Shown in pieces: positions 44,828 through 53,845 of a stretch of DNA of 64,000 bases. Numbering within the stretch: position 1 is the first letter of the stretch; each line of letters begins with the position of its first letter. This stretch comes from Rheinheimera hassiensis (GTDB lineage Bacteria; Pseudomonadota; Gammaproteobacteria; Enterobacterales; Alteromonadaceae): positions 248,001-312,000 of the forward strand of contig NZ_JAKUJZ010000004.1 of assembly GCF_022436675.1 (NCBI RefSeq). Direction: 5' to 3'. The notes beneath the pieces are model-generated. The model was not told where the DNA came from. It searched no databases and saw only the letters and a list, made by a program, of their open reading frames with translations. A program made the translations under genes and the position numbers.

Positions 44828-44970
44828 GGATTAGGTGTGCTTTCGTAGCAGCGGCAAGGATGCCGCGCAGGCTGAGAGGGCACATGGATGTGATCCTTGA
44901 AGCCGGCGAAGAAAGCATTTCCTAATCCCTGACGTTACTACCTTAGTTGCCGCTGCTACGAAAGCACACC
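44828..44970 (+). repeat. Structured dispersed repeat, family 2 (copy downstream of dgkA) with extra inverted arm
   Basis: The core (44828-44928) is a copy of 44258-44370: GGATTAGG (44828-44835) pairs with CCTAATCC (44921-44928), and TGCTTTC (44838-44844) with GAAAGCA (44911-44917). Inside are CAAGGATGCCG and ACATGGATGT. In addition, 44834-44855 is repeated as a perfect 22-base inverted copy at 44949-44970, which would compete with the core stem. It lies between the convergent dgkA and slmA genes. Confidence 0.78.
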
Positions 44971-44995
44971 AGCCTCGCTGCTCTCACGTTATGAT

Positions 44996-45586
44996 TTAGC
45001 TAAACAGAGCAGTTTGTAGTTGTGCCCACTGATTAGCCCAATGCTGGGTTGGTAAGCGGGTAAAACCGGAGCGGACAAACTGGCTAAGTTTACCCTCTAC
45101 CGTGGCCAGCAACAGGTTAGCCAGCTCGCCTTCGTCGATACTAAAGCCTTTACCTTCACGCAGCTTACGCTCACGCAGGCATTGCTTTAACTGGGTTTCC
45201 AGTTTTTCAAATAACTGGGCAACGCGTTCTTGCAGACGTTCCTGCTCGCCTTGTAGCGCATCGCCGGTGAGAATACGGCAAATACCAGGGTTACGTTCGG
45301 CGAATACCAATATCAGCTGTAAAATAAGCTCTGTGCGGCTGGCGGTGTCTTTGTGCTCGTCCAGAATGCCGTTTATGCGTGATAGCAGCGTATCTTCAAT
45401 AAACTCAATTAAGCCTTCAAACATCCGCGCTTTACTCGGAAAATGCCGGTATAGCGCCGCTTCAGACACGCCAACTTTTTCTGCCAGTGCGGCTGTGGTA
45501 ATACGCTGGCCGTTATTGCTTTGCAGCATAGCTGCCAGAGCCTGCAAAATGTCTTCTTTACGATTACTGCGACGAGGTGCCGGCAT
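44996..45586 (-). CDS. slmA: Nucleoid occlusion factor SlmA
   Basis: 196 residues; a TetR-type DNA-binding protein that blocks FtsZ ring assembly over the nucleoid. The helix-turn-helix reads [24 protein letters not shown] (about residues 29-52), and [11 protein letters not shown] matches SlmA. ATG 45586 gives the family start M-P-A-P-R-R. It is one base from the dut stop, as part of the coaBC-dut-slmA operon. Confidence 0.95.
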   Translation of the reverse strand: MPAPRRSNRKEDILQALAAMLQSNNGQRITTAALAEKVGVSEAALYRHFPSKARMFEGLIEFIEDTLLSRINGILDEHKDTASRTELILQLILVFAERNPGICRILTGDALQGEQERLQERVAQLFEKLETQLKQCLRERKLREGKGFSIDEGELANLLLATVEGKLSQFVRSGFTRLPTQHWANQWAQLQTALFS

Positions 45587-45587
45587 C

Positions 45588-46046
45588 TTAAGCTTTACCT
45601 GAATGGCCAAAGCCACCTTCACCGCGCGCTGTTTGTTCAAAGCTGTCGACGATATTAAATTCAGCCTGCACTACCGGCATAAATACCAGTTGGGCAATGC
45701 GATCACCCGGCTCAATGTTGAAGCTGTCTTTACCGCGGTTCCACATAGACACCATTAACGGGCCCTGATAATCCGAGTCAATTAAGCCCACCAGATTACC
45801 CAATACAATGCCATGCTTATGGCCCAGGCCAGAGCGGGGCAGGATGGTAGCGCACAGGTTGGCGTCACCAATAAAAATAGATAAACCGGTAGGAATTAAC
45901 GTGGTTTCACCCGGTGCCAGTGTCAGTGTGCTGTCCAGGCAGGCACGTAAATCTAACCCGGCAGAGCCCGGTGTGGCGTAGGCCGGTAACGGAAATTCTG
46001 TACCAATACGCGGGTCAAGGATTTTTAAATCAATGGCTTTTTTCAT
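45588..46046 (-). CDS. dut: dUTP diphosphatase
   Basis: 152 residues with the trimeric dUTPase motifs: [10 protein letters not shown] (motif 1), P-R-S-G-L-G (2), G-L-I-D-S-D-Y-Q-G (3), [10 protein letters not shown] (4) and the C-terminal [10 protein letters not shown] (5). It converts dUTP to dUMP. It lies between coaBC and slmA. Confidence 0.97.
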   Translation of the reverse strand: MKKAIDLKILDPRIGTEFPLPAYATPGSAGLDLRACLDSTLTLAPGETTLIPTGLSIFIGDANLCATILPRSGLGHKHGIVLGNLVGLIDSDYQGPLMVSMWNRGKDSFNIEPGDRIAQLVFMPVVQAEFNIVDSFEQTARGEGGFGHSGKA

Positions 46047-46094
46047 TTACGGCTTAACTCTTTATTTTAATGACAATTAGTATTTTAAAGGTAA

Positions 46095-47306
46095 TTAGTT
46101 GGCAGAAAATTGAGCATAGATATGCTGCAGTATGGCTTTGGCTAACTCAGCTTTAGGCTGGGCCGGTAATGCCTGCTCGCCATGCTGCCATACCAGAGTG
46201 ACAGCATTATGATCGCTGTTAAAACCCAGTTCAGTGCCCGACACATCATTGGCGCAAATTAAATCCAGCTTTTTGCGTGCCAGTTTATCTTTAGCGTATT
46301 GCACTACGTTTTGTGTTTCCGCTGCAAAACCTACGGTAAAGGGGCGCTGTGCGGTTAGTGCTGCAACGGCGGCAATAATATCCGGGTTTTTTACCAGCTT
46401 TAGCTCAATGCTGTCGCTGGCGGTTTTCTTCATCTTTTCACTGGCAACCTGAGCTACACGATAATCTGCTACTGCTGCGCAGCCGATAAAAATATCGTTT
46501 TGTCTCGCCTGAGATAGTGCAGCGTCATGCATTTGCTGCGCGGTGGTAACGTCAATGCGCGTTACGCCTGTCGGCGTGGCTAACTGAACCGGGCCGCTAA
46601 TCAGGGTTACCTGTGCGCCCATAGCTGCGGCAGCTTGCGCTAAGGCAAAGCCCATTTTGCCGGAGCTGTGGTTAGAGATATAACGCACCGGATCAATAGC
46701 TTCGCGCGTTGGCCCCGCAGTAATTGTGATTTTAATGTTATTAAGTTGCTGTTCAGCTGAAAAATGTTTTTCTAATGCGCTAACCAGCTCTAAAGGTTCC
46801 AGCATGCGGCCTGAGCCAACGTCACCGCAGGCTTGTTCGCCCACGCCTGGGCCATAAATGTAAAAATTATGTGCTTTTAAAGTGGCTAAATTATTCTGGG
46901 TAGCTATGTTTTTATACATCTGCTGGTTCATTGCAGGGGCGACAGCAACAGATGCAGCGGTGGCTAGCACGCAGGTAGTCAGCAAATCGTTGGCTAAGCC
47001 ATGCGCCATGCGGGCGATGATATCGGCACTGGCCGGGGCAATTAAGATGATGTCTGCCCATTTTGCCAGCTCGATATGGCCCATGGCGGCTTCTGCAGCA
47101 GGGTCAAGCAAGCTGGTACTTACCGGGTTACCGGATACAGCCTGCAGTGTCAGCGGGGTAATAAAGTGCTGGGCGGCGTCGGTTAAAATAACCCGTACAT
47201 CTGCGCCGCGCTCTTTTAAGCGGCGGACTAAGTCTGCACTTTTATAGGCAGCAATACCGCCGCTGATACCAAGCAAAATGTGTTTTTGGGCAAGGGTTTG
47301 CAACAT
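46095..47306 (-). CDS. coaBC: Bifunctional phosphopantothenoylcysteine decarboxylase/synthetase
   Basis: 403 residues. The N-terminal flavoprotein half (CoaC) shows [10 protein letters not shown] and P-A-M-N-Q-Q-M-Y; the C-terminal half (CoaB) shows [24 protein letters not shown] and A-A-V-A-D-Y-R. It carries out two steps of coenzyme A synthesis. ATG 47306 is the family start; the frame runs open further into the radC promoter region. It is divergent from radC. Confidence 0.96.
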   Translation of the reverse strand: MLQTLAQKHILLGISGGIAAYKSADLVRRLKERGADVRVILTDAAQHFITPLTLQAVSGNPVSTSLLDPAAEAAMGHIELAKWADIILIAPASADIIARMAHGLANDLLTTCVLATAASVAVAPAMNQQMYKNIATQNNLATLKAHNFYIYGPGVGEQACGDVGSGRMLEPLELVSALEKHFSAEQQLNNIKITITAGPTREAIDPVRYISNHSSGKMGFALAQAAAAMGAQVTLISGPVQLATPTGVTRIDVTTAQQMHDAALSQARQNDIFIGCAAVADYRVAQVASEKMKKTASDSIELKLVKNPDIIAAVAALTAQRPFTVGFAAETQNVVQYAKDKLARKKLDLICANDVSGTELGFNSDHNAVTLVWQHGEQALPAQPKAELAKAILQHIYAQFSAN

Positions 47307-47388
47307 AACAGAGACACCAGAACCGGAAAAAACTGGCGATAAGATAGCATGGAAACACAAATTCAGCATCAATTCAGGGAGGGATAGC

Positions 47389-48063
47389 ATGAGTATTCGT
47401 CACTGGCCCGCCACCGAGCGGCCACGGGAAAAACTGCTCGACAGAGGCGCGACAGCACTGTCAGACGCCGAATTACTGGCTATATTTTTACGCACCGGTA
47501 TTGCCGGTACTGACGCCGTAACGCTGGCGCGGCAGTTGTTAAGTCAGTTTGGTTCGCTAAGGCGTTTACTTGGCGCCAGCCAGGCTGACTTTTGCTCGGC
47601 CAAAGGGTTGGGCGAGGCCAAGTTTGTGCAGCTTCAGGCTGTACTGGAGCTGAGCAAACGCTATTTACAGCAGCAAATGCAGCGCGATACCGTGTTTACT
47701 GAACCGGCCACCGTGAAGCGTTATCTGCAACATGCTATCAGTGGCGAGCAGCGCGAAGTCTTCCTTTTACTGTATTTAGATAGCCAGCACCGGCTAATTA
47801 AAGCCGAGCCGTTATTCGCTGGTACTATAGATGCCTCCCCGGTGTATCCGCGTATTGTAGTTCAGCAGGCTTTAGCGCATAATGCCGCCGCTGTTATTCT
47901 GGCGCACAATCATCCCTCTGGCGTGGCTGAACCCAGCCGGGCGGACAGAGCGATTACTGAACGATTAATTCAGGCGTTAATGTTGGTAGATATCAAGGTA
48001 TTGGATCACTTTATTGTGGGCGATGCCGATGTAATCTCCTTTGCAGAGCGTGGCTGGCTGTGA
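47389..48063 (+). CDS. radC: RadC family JAB/MPN domain protein
   Basis: 224 residues: N-terminal helix-hairpin-helix part with [14 protein letters not shown], and a C-terminal JAB1/MPN metalloprotease-like domain with A-H-N-H-P-S-G near residue 172, the zinc motif. Despite its name its cellular role is unclear. A GGGAGGG site precedes ATG 47389. It is upstream of rpmB as in E. coli. Confidence 0.94.
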   Translation: MSIRHWPATERPREKLLDRGATALSDAELLAIFLRTGIAGTDAVTLARQLLSQFGSLRRLLGASQADFCSAKGLGEAKFVQLQAVLELSKRYLQQQMQRDTVFTEPATVKRYLQHAISGEQREVFLLLYLDSQHRLIKAEPLFAGTIDASPVYPRIVVQQALAHNAAAVILAHNHPSGVAEPSRADRAITERLIQALMLVDIKVLDHFIVGDADVISFAERGWL

Positions 48064-48114
48064 AGATCTGCAGAGATCCTTGCCGGATCCCTGCGCGCGG
48101 GCGAAAGATTTCGC

Positions 48115-48143
48115 TTGAATAAGGCGGCTTATTCGTGTATAAA
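48115..48143 (+). promoter_or_regulatory. Promoter of rpmB-rpmG
   Basis: TTGAAT (48115-48120) and TATAAA (48138-48143) are separated by exactly 17 bases. The predicted leader of about 75 bases holds a CCTTCT/AGAAGG hairpin (48168-48184) and the perfect palindrome CAGCTCGAGCTG (48192-48203), possible sites for ribosomal-protein feedback. Confidence 0.7.
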
Positions 48144-48227
48144 TTGCGCCCTCTTGTTTTGGGGCAACCTTCTTGGCCAGAAGGGTGATGACAGCTCGAG
48201 CTGATGTAATTTTGGAGAACTATTGAC

Positions 48228-48464
48228 ATGTCTAGAGTGTGCCAAGTAACTGGTAAAGGTCCGATGGTGGGTAACCGTCGTTCACACGCCAACAATGCTA
48301 CTAAGCGCCGTTTCCTGCCTAACCTGCAAACTCACCGTTTCTGGGTTGAAAGTGAAAACCGTTTTGTTACATTACGTACTTCTACCCGTGGTATGCGCAT
48401 CATCGATAAGAAAGGTATCGATGCGGTATTAGCCGATGTGCGTGCTAACGGTCACAAGGTGTAA
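48228..48464 (+). CDS. rpmB: 50S ribosomal protein L28
   Basis: 78 residues, [16 protein letters not shown] to the basic C-terminus; matches bacterial L28 in length and sequence throughout. It is followed after 11 bases by rpmG and shares its promoter. Confidence 0.98.
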   Translation: MSRVCQVTGKGPMVGNRRSHANNATKRRFLPNLQTHRFWVESENRFVTLRTSTRGMRIIDKKGIDAVLADVRANGHKV

Positions 48465-48475
48465 GGAAATAAAAA

Positions 48476-48631
48476 ATGCGCGATAAAATCCGTTTAGTCT
48501 CTTCTGCAGGCACTGGTTTCTTCTATACAACTACGAAGAACAAGCGCACCATGCCAGAAAAGATGGAAATCAAAAAGTTTGATCCTAAAGTGCGCAAGCA
48601 TGTGATTTTCAAAGAAGCGAAAATCAAGTAA
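48476..48631 (+). CDS. rpmG: 50S ribosomal protein L33
   Basis: A 51-residue gene, [14 protein letters not shown], with T-T-T-K-N-K-R and the terminal F-K-E-A-K-I-K of L33. It lacks the four zinc cysteines found in C+ paralogues, as in E. coli L33. AAGGAA precedes the ATG. A strong terminator follows 10 bases after the stop. Confidence 0.98.
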   Translation: MRDKIRLVSSAGTGFFYTTTKNKRTMPEKMEIKKFDPKVRKHVIFKEAKIK

Positions 48632-48641
48632 TCGAACACAG

Positions 48642-48672
48642 AAACCCGGCCAACGCCGGGTTTTTGCTTTTT
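48642..48672 (+). terminator. Intrinsic terminator after rpmG
   Basis: AAACCCGGC and GCCGGGTTT form a perfect 9-base stem with a CAAC loop, followed by TTGCTTTTT. It ends the rpmB-rpmG transcript. Confidence 0.92.
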
Positions 48673-48723
48673 AAAGCCCGCCTAAGTTACTATGCCGCAA
48701 TGCTTTTGCCCACAGGTATGGTT

Positions 48724-49206
48724 ATGTTAAAACTGTCCCGCCGTAACTGGAATAACGTACTGATTTTTGCCGTGCTGGTGCTGATGTTTGCGCTATATGG
48801 CATTCCGCAGCGTTTATCGCAGCTTAATGCTGCTGAACACCGCTTGATCCCCACTGATAGTGAATTACTGATGGTAGCTTTTGCTAATACGCGGCTTATT
48901 AAAGCCGGCCCACAGTGGCAGTTGCAACCCCAGCGCCAGAAACCGGTAGATGCAGCACAGCTGGCAGTGGCCTGGCAGCATAGTTTACTTACGCCGGTTG
49001 AGGTGATTGCAGATAAAAGCCGTGTGCCGGTAGCACAAGCCAGTGTGCAGCTGGTTGGGAAAACTGCGCCGCTAATTTGGTTACTGTATCCGGCTGCTGA
49101 TACCGATGGCGGCCAGTTCTTATTACAGCAAGCCGGGCAGAGTCAGTTTTACCAGTTGACTACTGCACAGGCGGCGCAGTTGTTTTTAATCGATATGGCG
49201 GAGTAA
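48724..49206 (+). CDS. Uncharacterised single-pass membrane protein upstream of mutM
   Basis: About 160 residues; no family recognised. A basic N-terminus (K-L-S-R-R-N-W) is followed by one membrane helix (about residues 10-28: [16 protein letters not shown]) and a soluble, Gln/Ala-rich domain probably facing the periplasm. ATG 48724 has AGG seven bases before it; ATG 48718 and an earlier start at 48664 are also in frame. Its stop is 2 bases before the mutM start, so the two are co-transcribed. Any role in DNA repair is only suggested by position. Confidence 0.75.
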   Translation: MLKLSRRNWNNVLIFAVLVLMFALYGIPQRLSQLNAAEHRLIPTDSELLMVAFANTRLIKAGPQWQLQPQRQKPVDAAQLAVAWQHSLLTPVEVIADKSRVPVAQASVQLVGKTAPLIWLLYPAADTDGGQFLLQQAGQSQFYQLTTAQAAQLFLIDMAE

Positions 49207-49208
49207 CA

Positions 49209-50018
49209 GTGCCGGAATTACCTGAAGTAGAAGTATCGCGCCAGGGCATCAGCCCTTATCTGGAAAACCAGCAGCTAGTCAAAGTAGTCGCACGCCAACG
49301 TCAGCTACGCTGGTGGGTACCTGATGAGGTGCTGGCGCAGGTGAACCAGCCTGTTTTATCGGTAGCACGCCGGGCTAAGTATTTGCTTATCCAACTGCCT
49401 CAGGGCGATATTATTTTGCACCTGGGGATGTCGGGCCATTTAAAGGTTATACCGGCTGATACGCCGGTTACCAAGCATGATCATATCGATTTGGTATTAG
49501 CCAGCGGCATGGCGCTGCGGCTAAACGATACTCGCCGTTTTGGTGCGGTGCTGTGGCAGCATAAGGGGGAAACCCACCCATTACTGGCCAGCCTGGGGCC
49601 GGAGCCACTGAGTGATAATTTTAATCTGGCGCATTTAACGGCGGCTTTTGCCAAGCGCGGCAGCGCGGTAAAACTGGTGCTGATGGACAACCACGTGGTG
49701 GTAGGCGTGGGTAACATTTACGCCAACGAAGCCTTATTTAAAGCCGGCATCTTGCCGTCAACGCCCGCCAAAGCGGTAACCCCGCAGCAGTTAGCAAAAC
49801 TGTTGCCGGTAATAAAAGACACCCTTGCTGCGGCGATTAAACAAGGTGGCACCACACTAAAAGACTTTAGCCAGGCCGACGGTAAGCCGGGCTATTTTGC
49901 CCAGCAATTACTGGTATATGGCCGCGGCGGCCTGCCTTGTTTAACCTGTGGTACGGTATTAAGTGAAATTCGCCTTGGCCAGCGCAGCACTGTGTTTTGT
50001 TCGAAGTGTCAAAATTAA
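49209..50018 (+). CDS. mutM: Formamidopyrimidine-DNA glycosylase
   Basis: 269 residues starting (GTG) P-E-L-P-E-V-E-V, with catalytic Pro2 and Glu3; H-L-G-M-S-G-H-L and the Lys region; N-I-Y-A-N-E-A-L-F; and a C-terminal zinc finger C-L-T-C-G...C-S-K-C. It removes 8-oxoguanine and formamidopyrimidines from DNA. A structured repeat begins 12 bases after the stop. Confidence 0.97.
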   Translation: MPELPEVEVSRQGISPYLENQQLVKVVARQRQLRWWVPDEVLAQVNQPVLSVARRAKYLLIQLPQGDIILHLGMSGHLKVIPADTPVTKHDHIDLVLASGMALRLNDTRRFGAVLWQHKGETHPLLASLGPEPLSDNFNLAHLTAAFAKRGSAVKLVLMDNHVVVGVGNIYANEALFKAGILPSTPAKAVTPQQLAKLLPVIKDTLAAAIKQGGTTLKDFSQADGKPGYFAQQLLVYGRGGLPCLTCGTVLSEIRLGQRSTVFCSKCQN

Positions 50019-50029
50019 CATAACGCAGG

Positions 50030-50193
50030 AATCGGCTTGCTCTAAATCAACCGTTGCAGGCCAGGATGCTGACAAATTCGCTGGGAGCGAATTTGAACAG
50101 CTCTGCTGGTCCGCAGGATAAACTTCATGGATGAAGTTTATAATCGAGCCCCCATGGATGGGTTCACGGCGTGTTGATGTGAGCGAACCGGTT
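50030..50193 (+). repeat. Structured dispersed repeat, family 1 (long copy)
   Basis: Same conserved blocks as 4699-4793, with about 70 extra bases inside. Outer stem: 50030-50042 with 50181-50193, and ATCAAC (50046-50051) with GTTGAT (50173-50178). The insert adds two perfect 10-base hairpins, 50073-50082 with 50086-50095 (loop GGG) and 50119-50128 with 50131-50140 (tip CATGGATG). GGA motifs occur at about five places. It lies between convergent mutM and an Omp85 gene. Confidence 0.78.
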
Positions 50194-50222
50194 TCTGCTG
50201 AAGCTTCACTTGTGCAGTCTGG

Positions 50223-51842
50223 TTAAAACCGTTTTTTCGCAGTAACCCGCCATTGCCAGGTATCCAGCTCAGGGTTGTCGCTAAACGGATGGGTTAGATC
50301 AATATGGATCATGGTTCCGCGGCTGGAATGCGACGACAGCAAGCGTATACCACCACCCACGCCAAACAACACACCATCATCAATATTGCTGTCAAAATCC
50401 TGCTCGGCGCCCCAGCTACGGCCGGCATCAACAAAGCTGGCAAAGCCTACATCCAGCAATTGCAATATTGACCAGTCGGTAAAGTAGCGGTACTCAGCAG
50501 TGGCGACTACACGGCTGTCACCACGTTGATAATACAGTGGAAAGGCGCGCAGGCCGGTGTCGCCGCCTAAATACAGGGCGTTATCCTGAAACAGCTGGCG
50601 GCCAAATTCTGCGTTAATAATACCAACAGCACTACTGCTATTGTTTAACTGATGCACCAGTTGCAGCTGATTGCTGAACAAATGCTGGTTAATCTCTTTT
50701 AACCATAACGCCTGATAGCGGCTGTTACCGAGTAAAAAGGTATCACTGCTTAGCTGCCATACCTTAGCCAGTTCAGAATCCAGTTGCCAGCCTGGGTTGT
50801 CTGCACTAAGCCACGACTGTAAACGGCCAATGCGTAACCGCGCCTGCCAGCCAAGGTTAATATCTTCTACCCGGTTAAACTGGTTAATGTTAAACAGCTT
50901 TTTGTAGTCAGTTTGCAGCATCTGGTATTCCAACCAGATGGAAGATAAATTGCGATCTTCCGGCGCGGAGAACTGGGTTTCATCAATATGCTGAAACTTG
51001 GTGTCGTCCAGCGTTATACCCACATTAAGCCGGTGAATACGGTTTCCACGCTCGGCAATTTTAAAACCGGCGTAGGTTTCAAACCATTTTTGCTTACGGT
51101 CGTACAGGTTAACTTCATCGCCGAGCAGGTAGTCTTTAATTTCTTCTTTGTTCTGCTCTATATCTAAACTGAATGCCCAGTTGGATGACAGCCGGTAAAA
51201 AGGCCGGGTTAGCGCAAAATGATAGCTTTCACCGTCAGAGTTATCAGCATAGCGGGTGAGGGTATTCCAGTGTGTACCGAAGATATTCGGTGAAGCGAAA
51301 CTAACCAGATAGCCGCTACGTTCACTGTCTTTGGCGTAGTCCAGCTGCAGTTGATTACCTGTACCCAGCAGGTTGTCGTCGGCAATGCCGATAGAATAGT
51401 CGGTTTCGCCCCCTTCGCTGCTAAAATCTATTTTGGGCAGCAAAGACCAGTTATCCCAGGTTTCTACCAGCACATCGGCACTTTGTGTGTCTTCGCAATA
51501 GCGAACCACATTGACGGAAGCTTCACGGATATAGGCGCGGCTGCGCAGTAAACGTTCGGTTTCTTCCAGATCCTGCAGGCTAAGTGGCTCACCGGGAAGA
51601 AACAGCAGGTCGTCCTGTACGGTGGGTTCTTTGGTGATAATGTGGCTGTAGTTAGCAAAACGGTGCAGCCAGAATGTGCCTTTCTCGCTCAGGTCGAATA
51701 CATTATTACGCTGATACTCGATATTACCCACTTTAACGCCTTTGGGTAACACGGTATTGCTTTGTGGGTTGACTTCAGTGCAGTCAGCCCAGCTTGCACA
51801 GCAAAAAACAGCGGTAAATAAGCAGCTTAGACTGCGAAACAT
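50223..51842 (-). CDS. Omp85/BamA-TamA family outer-membrane protein
   Basis: 539 residues with a signal peptide (cleavage near S-W-A, residue 19). One POTRA-like segment follows (about 75-125, with E-E-T-E-R-L-L-R-S-R-A-Y-I-R-E-A), then a beta-barrel rich in alternating aromatic strands that ends in Phe. G-L-R-A-F-P near residue 430 takes the place of the Omp85 R-G-F/Y motif. It is shorter than BamA (five POTRA domains), so it is an accessory Omp85 of unknown cargo, not the essential BamA. Confidence 0.83.
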   Translation of the reverse strand: MFRSLSCLFTAVFCCASWADCTEVNPQSNTVLPKGVKVGNIEYQRNNVFDLSEKGTFWLHRFANYSHIITKEPTVQDDLLFLPGEPLSLQDLEETERLLRSRAYIREASVNVVRYCEDTQSADVLVETWDNWSLLPKIDFSSEGGETDYSIGIADDNLLGTGNQLQLDYAKDSERSGYLVSFASPNIFGTHWNTLTRYADNSDGESYHFALTRPFYRLSSNWAFSLDIEQNKEEIKDYLLGDEVNLYDRKQKWFETYAGFKIAERGNRIHRLNVGITLDDTKFQHIDETQFSAPEDRNLSSIWLEYQMLQTDYKKLFNINQFNRVEDINLGWQARLRIGRLQSWLSADNPGWQLDSELAKVWQLSSDTFLLGNSRYQALWLKEINQHLFSNQLQLVHQLNNSSSAVGIINAEFGRQLFQDNALYLGGDTGLRAFPLYYQRGDSRVVATAEYRYFTDWSILQLLDVGFASFVDAGRSWGAEQDFDSNIDDGVLFGVGGGIRLLSSHSSRGTMIHIDLTHPFSDNPELDTWQWRVTAKKRF

Positions 51843-51931
51843 AAGCCTGCCCTCCTGGCTGACGATAAAGGGGTGTCTGTAGCAATAGTGTTACCAGTTA
51901 ACGTTATTTCGGCGTACTTAGCAAGTAAAGC

Positions 51932-52783
51932 CTATACGCTGTGGTTTTGTGTTGTTGCATCTGCTGCTTCTGTTGGTGTGGGTGTAGCTTGTTGCGCCAG
52001 ATAAACCGTGCGCTGCGGAAACGGAATTTCAATGCCAGCTTTATCAAACGCCAGTTTAATTTCTTCCTGCAGGCTGTTGCGTAAGTCACGGAAGTTTTCC
52101 CGTTTACTCCATACTGAAAATTGAATATTCAGTGATGAATCGCCAAAGCCGAGGAATAAAAACATCGGGTCTGGTTCATCCAGGCACAGCGGGTTATTGT
52201 CAGCGACGTTCAGCATCACCTGGCGAACTTGCGAGATATTTTCTTTGTAAGCCACCCCGATTAATAAATCAAAGCGCCGGATCGGAAAGCGAGTCAGGTT
52301 AGTCATTTCGCTTTTAATCAGGCTTTCATTTGGAATGCGTACATAAAGATTATCAAAGGTACGCAGCTTTACTGACAATAAATCTATCGATAACACCTCA
52401 CCGGTGGTATTACCTACTTTAATGGTGTCGCCCAACTGAAAGGGTTGCTCACCAATTAAAAATAAGCCGCTGATCAGGTTAGATGCCGAGGTTTGTGAAG
52501 CAAACCCCAGTGCAACCGATAACACACCGGCAGCACCCAGCAATACACTGAGTGAAAACCCGAGTTGTTTTAGCGCAGAGGCAATAAACAACGCCAGCAG
52601 TAGCCAGTACACCAAACGTTTAAACAGCACTACATGATGCTGCGAGAAGTTGTTTATCAGAATACGGCCGATAGCCCGCGACGCAAGGCCTGATACAACA
52701 AAACCGGCCAGCAGTAAAATGCTGGCTTTTAATATATGGCTGGCTTGTTCTGATTGCAGCCAGTGCAGGAGTTGTTCAGTCAT
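51932..52783 (-). CDS. MscS family mechanosensitive channel
   Basis: 283 residues with three membrane helices; the pore helix contains L-G-A-A-G-V-L-S-V-A-L-G-F-A-S-Q-T-S-A-S-N, followed by the MscS beta domain (F-Q-L-G-D-T-I-K-V-G, then V-R-I-P-N-E-S-L) and a C-terminal alpha/beta domain. It releases solutes on hypo-osmotic shock. It lies 12 bases after the DUF432 gene, and the two likely form one operon. Confidence 0.92.
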   Translation of the reverse strand: MTEQLLHWLQSEQASHILKASILLLAGFVVSGLASRAIGRILINNFSQHHVVLFKRLVYWLLLALFIASALKQLGFSLSVLLGAAGVLSVALGFASQTSASNLISGLFLIGEQPFQLGDTIKVGNTTGEVLSIDLLSVKLRTFDNLYVRIPNESLIKSEMTNLTRFPIRRFDLLIGVAYKENISQVRQVMLNVADNNPLCLDEPDPMFLFLGFGDSSLNIQFSVWSKRENFRDLRNSLQEEIKLAFDKAGIEIPFPQRTVYLAQQATPTPTEAADATTQNHSV

Positions 52784-52795
52784 ATTGCCTCTGGG

Positions 52796-53599
52796 TTATT
52801 CAGTAAAAATATGCGTAAAGGCGCGGATCAGGCTGTGTTTTTCCGGCACGGCCCGCGCCGGGCTGATCAGCGTTGCGCCGTTAGTATCAGCAGCCGACAA
52901 GGTGCCGGTTTTAAAGCGGGCCAGGCTGTTTGCGCCTTCATGTTGCAAGGTTATCGGGTCGGTCCATAAGTTGCCATCGGCCGAGCTGTAAACAGCCAGA
53001 TAGGGTACAGGAATACTGATTTTACTCAATGACAGCATTTGCTTTGAAGTGTTTTGAATCACCACCGGCGTAATGGCACGATGCGGCCGCAGTGGCAGCT
53101 CGTTTTTATTGTAGCGGGCATGGGTTTTGTCGGCGTAGCATAATTCGCCTACCTGAGTAGAGGGGCCAAACCAGGTGTCGGATAAACGCGCAATGGCAAT
53201 TTCCTGCAACAGGTATTCCGGCTGTTGCAAACACACCCGCACACTTACCGGCGAGCTGATATACAAGGTGGTTTGTTCAGCTGGCGGAATATGCACAGGT
53301 TGCAGTGTTTTTACTACGACCGGTCTGTCCATCAGCACCGGTTTCAGGCACAATGCCGCCGGGCTTTGACGAAACATATAACGTTCGGCTTTTAGTTGTG
53401 GCGGCATACAAATTGCCGCTGAGTTGCTGAGTAACTCGCGCCCGTCAATGGCGCTGGTGCGTTCATACGCCAGCAGCCACTGTTGCGCCTGGCGTTTAGC
53501 ATAAATACTTAACGGGCCTATGTTGAAGCTCCAGCAACTGTCTTCTTCCAGTTCCACCGGTAGCCACCAGGCGTTATCTGCTGAGTGTTTTTGTGTCAT
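52796..53599 (-). CDS. DUF432 protein, partner of MscS channel
   Basis: 267 residues, no signal peptide or membrane helix. I recognise the DUF432 pattern (R-Y-M-F-R-Q-S-P at about residue 73, V-Y-I/L-Y-I-S-S-P-V-S-V, and W-F-G-P-S-T-Q-V-G-E-L-C-Y). Members are often beside small MscS channel genes, as here. The function is unknown; modulation of the channel is a guess from context. Confidence 0.75.
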   Translation of the reverse strand: MTQKHSADNAWWLPVELEEDSCWSFNIGPLSIYAKRQAQQWLLAYERTSAIDGRELLSNSAAICMPPQLKAERYMFRQSPAALCLKPVLMDRPVVVKTLQPVHIPPAEQTTLYISSPVSVRVCLQQPEYLLQEIAIARLSDTWFGPSTQVGELCYADKTHARYNKNELPLRPHRAITPVVIQNTSKQMLSLSKISIPVPYLAVYSSADGNLWTDPITLQHEGANSLARFKTGTLSAADTNGATLISPARAVPEKHSLIRAFTHIFTE

Positions 53600-53770
53600 A
53601 TAGTTTGCTCAATCACGATGCTGCAGCAATCTTAGCAAGAAGGCCGTATAAGTCCTATTGGCGTTTTGGCAATATTCAGTTGAGATTCACTGCTATGCTT
53701 TATAAAATAGCGACATATTTTGCTTATCCAGCAACAGGTTAATTAACTTAGCCGGAGATTTATCACCCTT

Positions 53771-53845
53771 ATGGACGTGCCCAGTAGCAGGCCCAGCCTG
53801 CAAACACCCATTTTCTGCAATTGTTTCGCCAATTGTGCCGCTTAG
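53771..53845 (+). CDS. Possible 24-codon leader peptide of mgtE
   Basis: An ATG at 53771 opens a 24-codon frame (M-D-V-P-S-S-R-P-S-L-Q-T-P-I-F...A-A) with three Pro codons in the first 13 and tandem TAG-TAA stops at 53843-53848. The stops lie inside the left arm of the hairpin at 53840-53872. A GGAG stands 13 bases upstream, a loose spacing. Mg2+ transporter genes in enteric bacteria use Pro-rich leader peptides (MgtL) for control, but those act on mgtA, not mgtE. Translation here is unproven. Confidence 0.4.
   Translation: MDVPSSRPSLQTPIFCNCFANCAA

Noticed and set aside
44834..44970. Miniature transposable element with 22-base terminal inverted repeats
   Set aside because: No target-site duplication is apparent, and the other copy lacks the outer arm. 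It is better explained as a structured repeat with an extra inverted fragment.
53690..53845. M-box magnesium riboswitch upstream of mgtE
   Set aside because: The conserved M-box segments (GCTGCTGCC-type and long P1 pairing) are not present. Only the downstream alternative hairpins and a short frame are visible.
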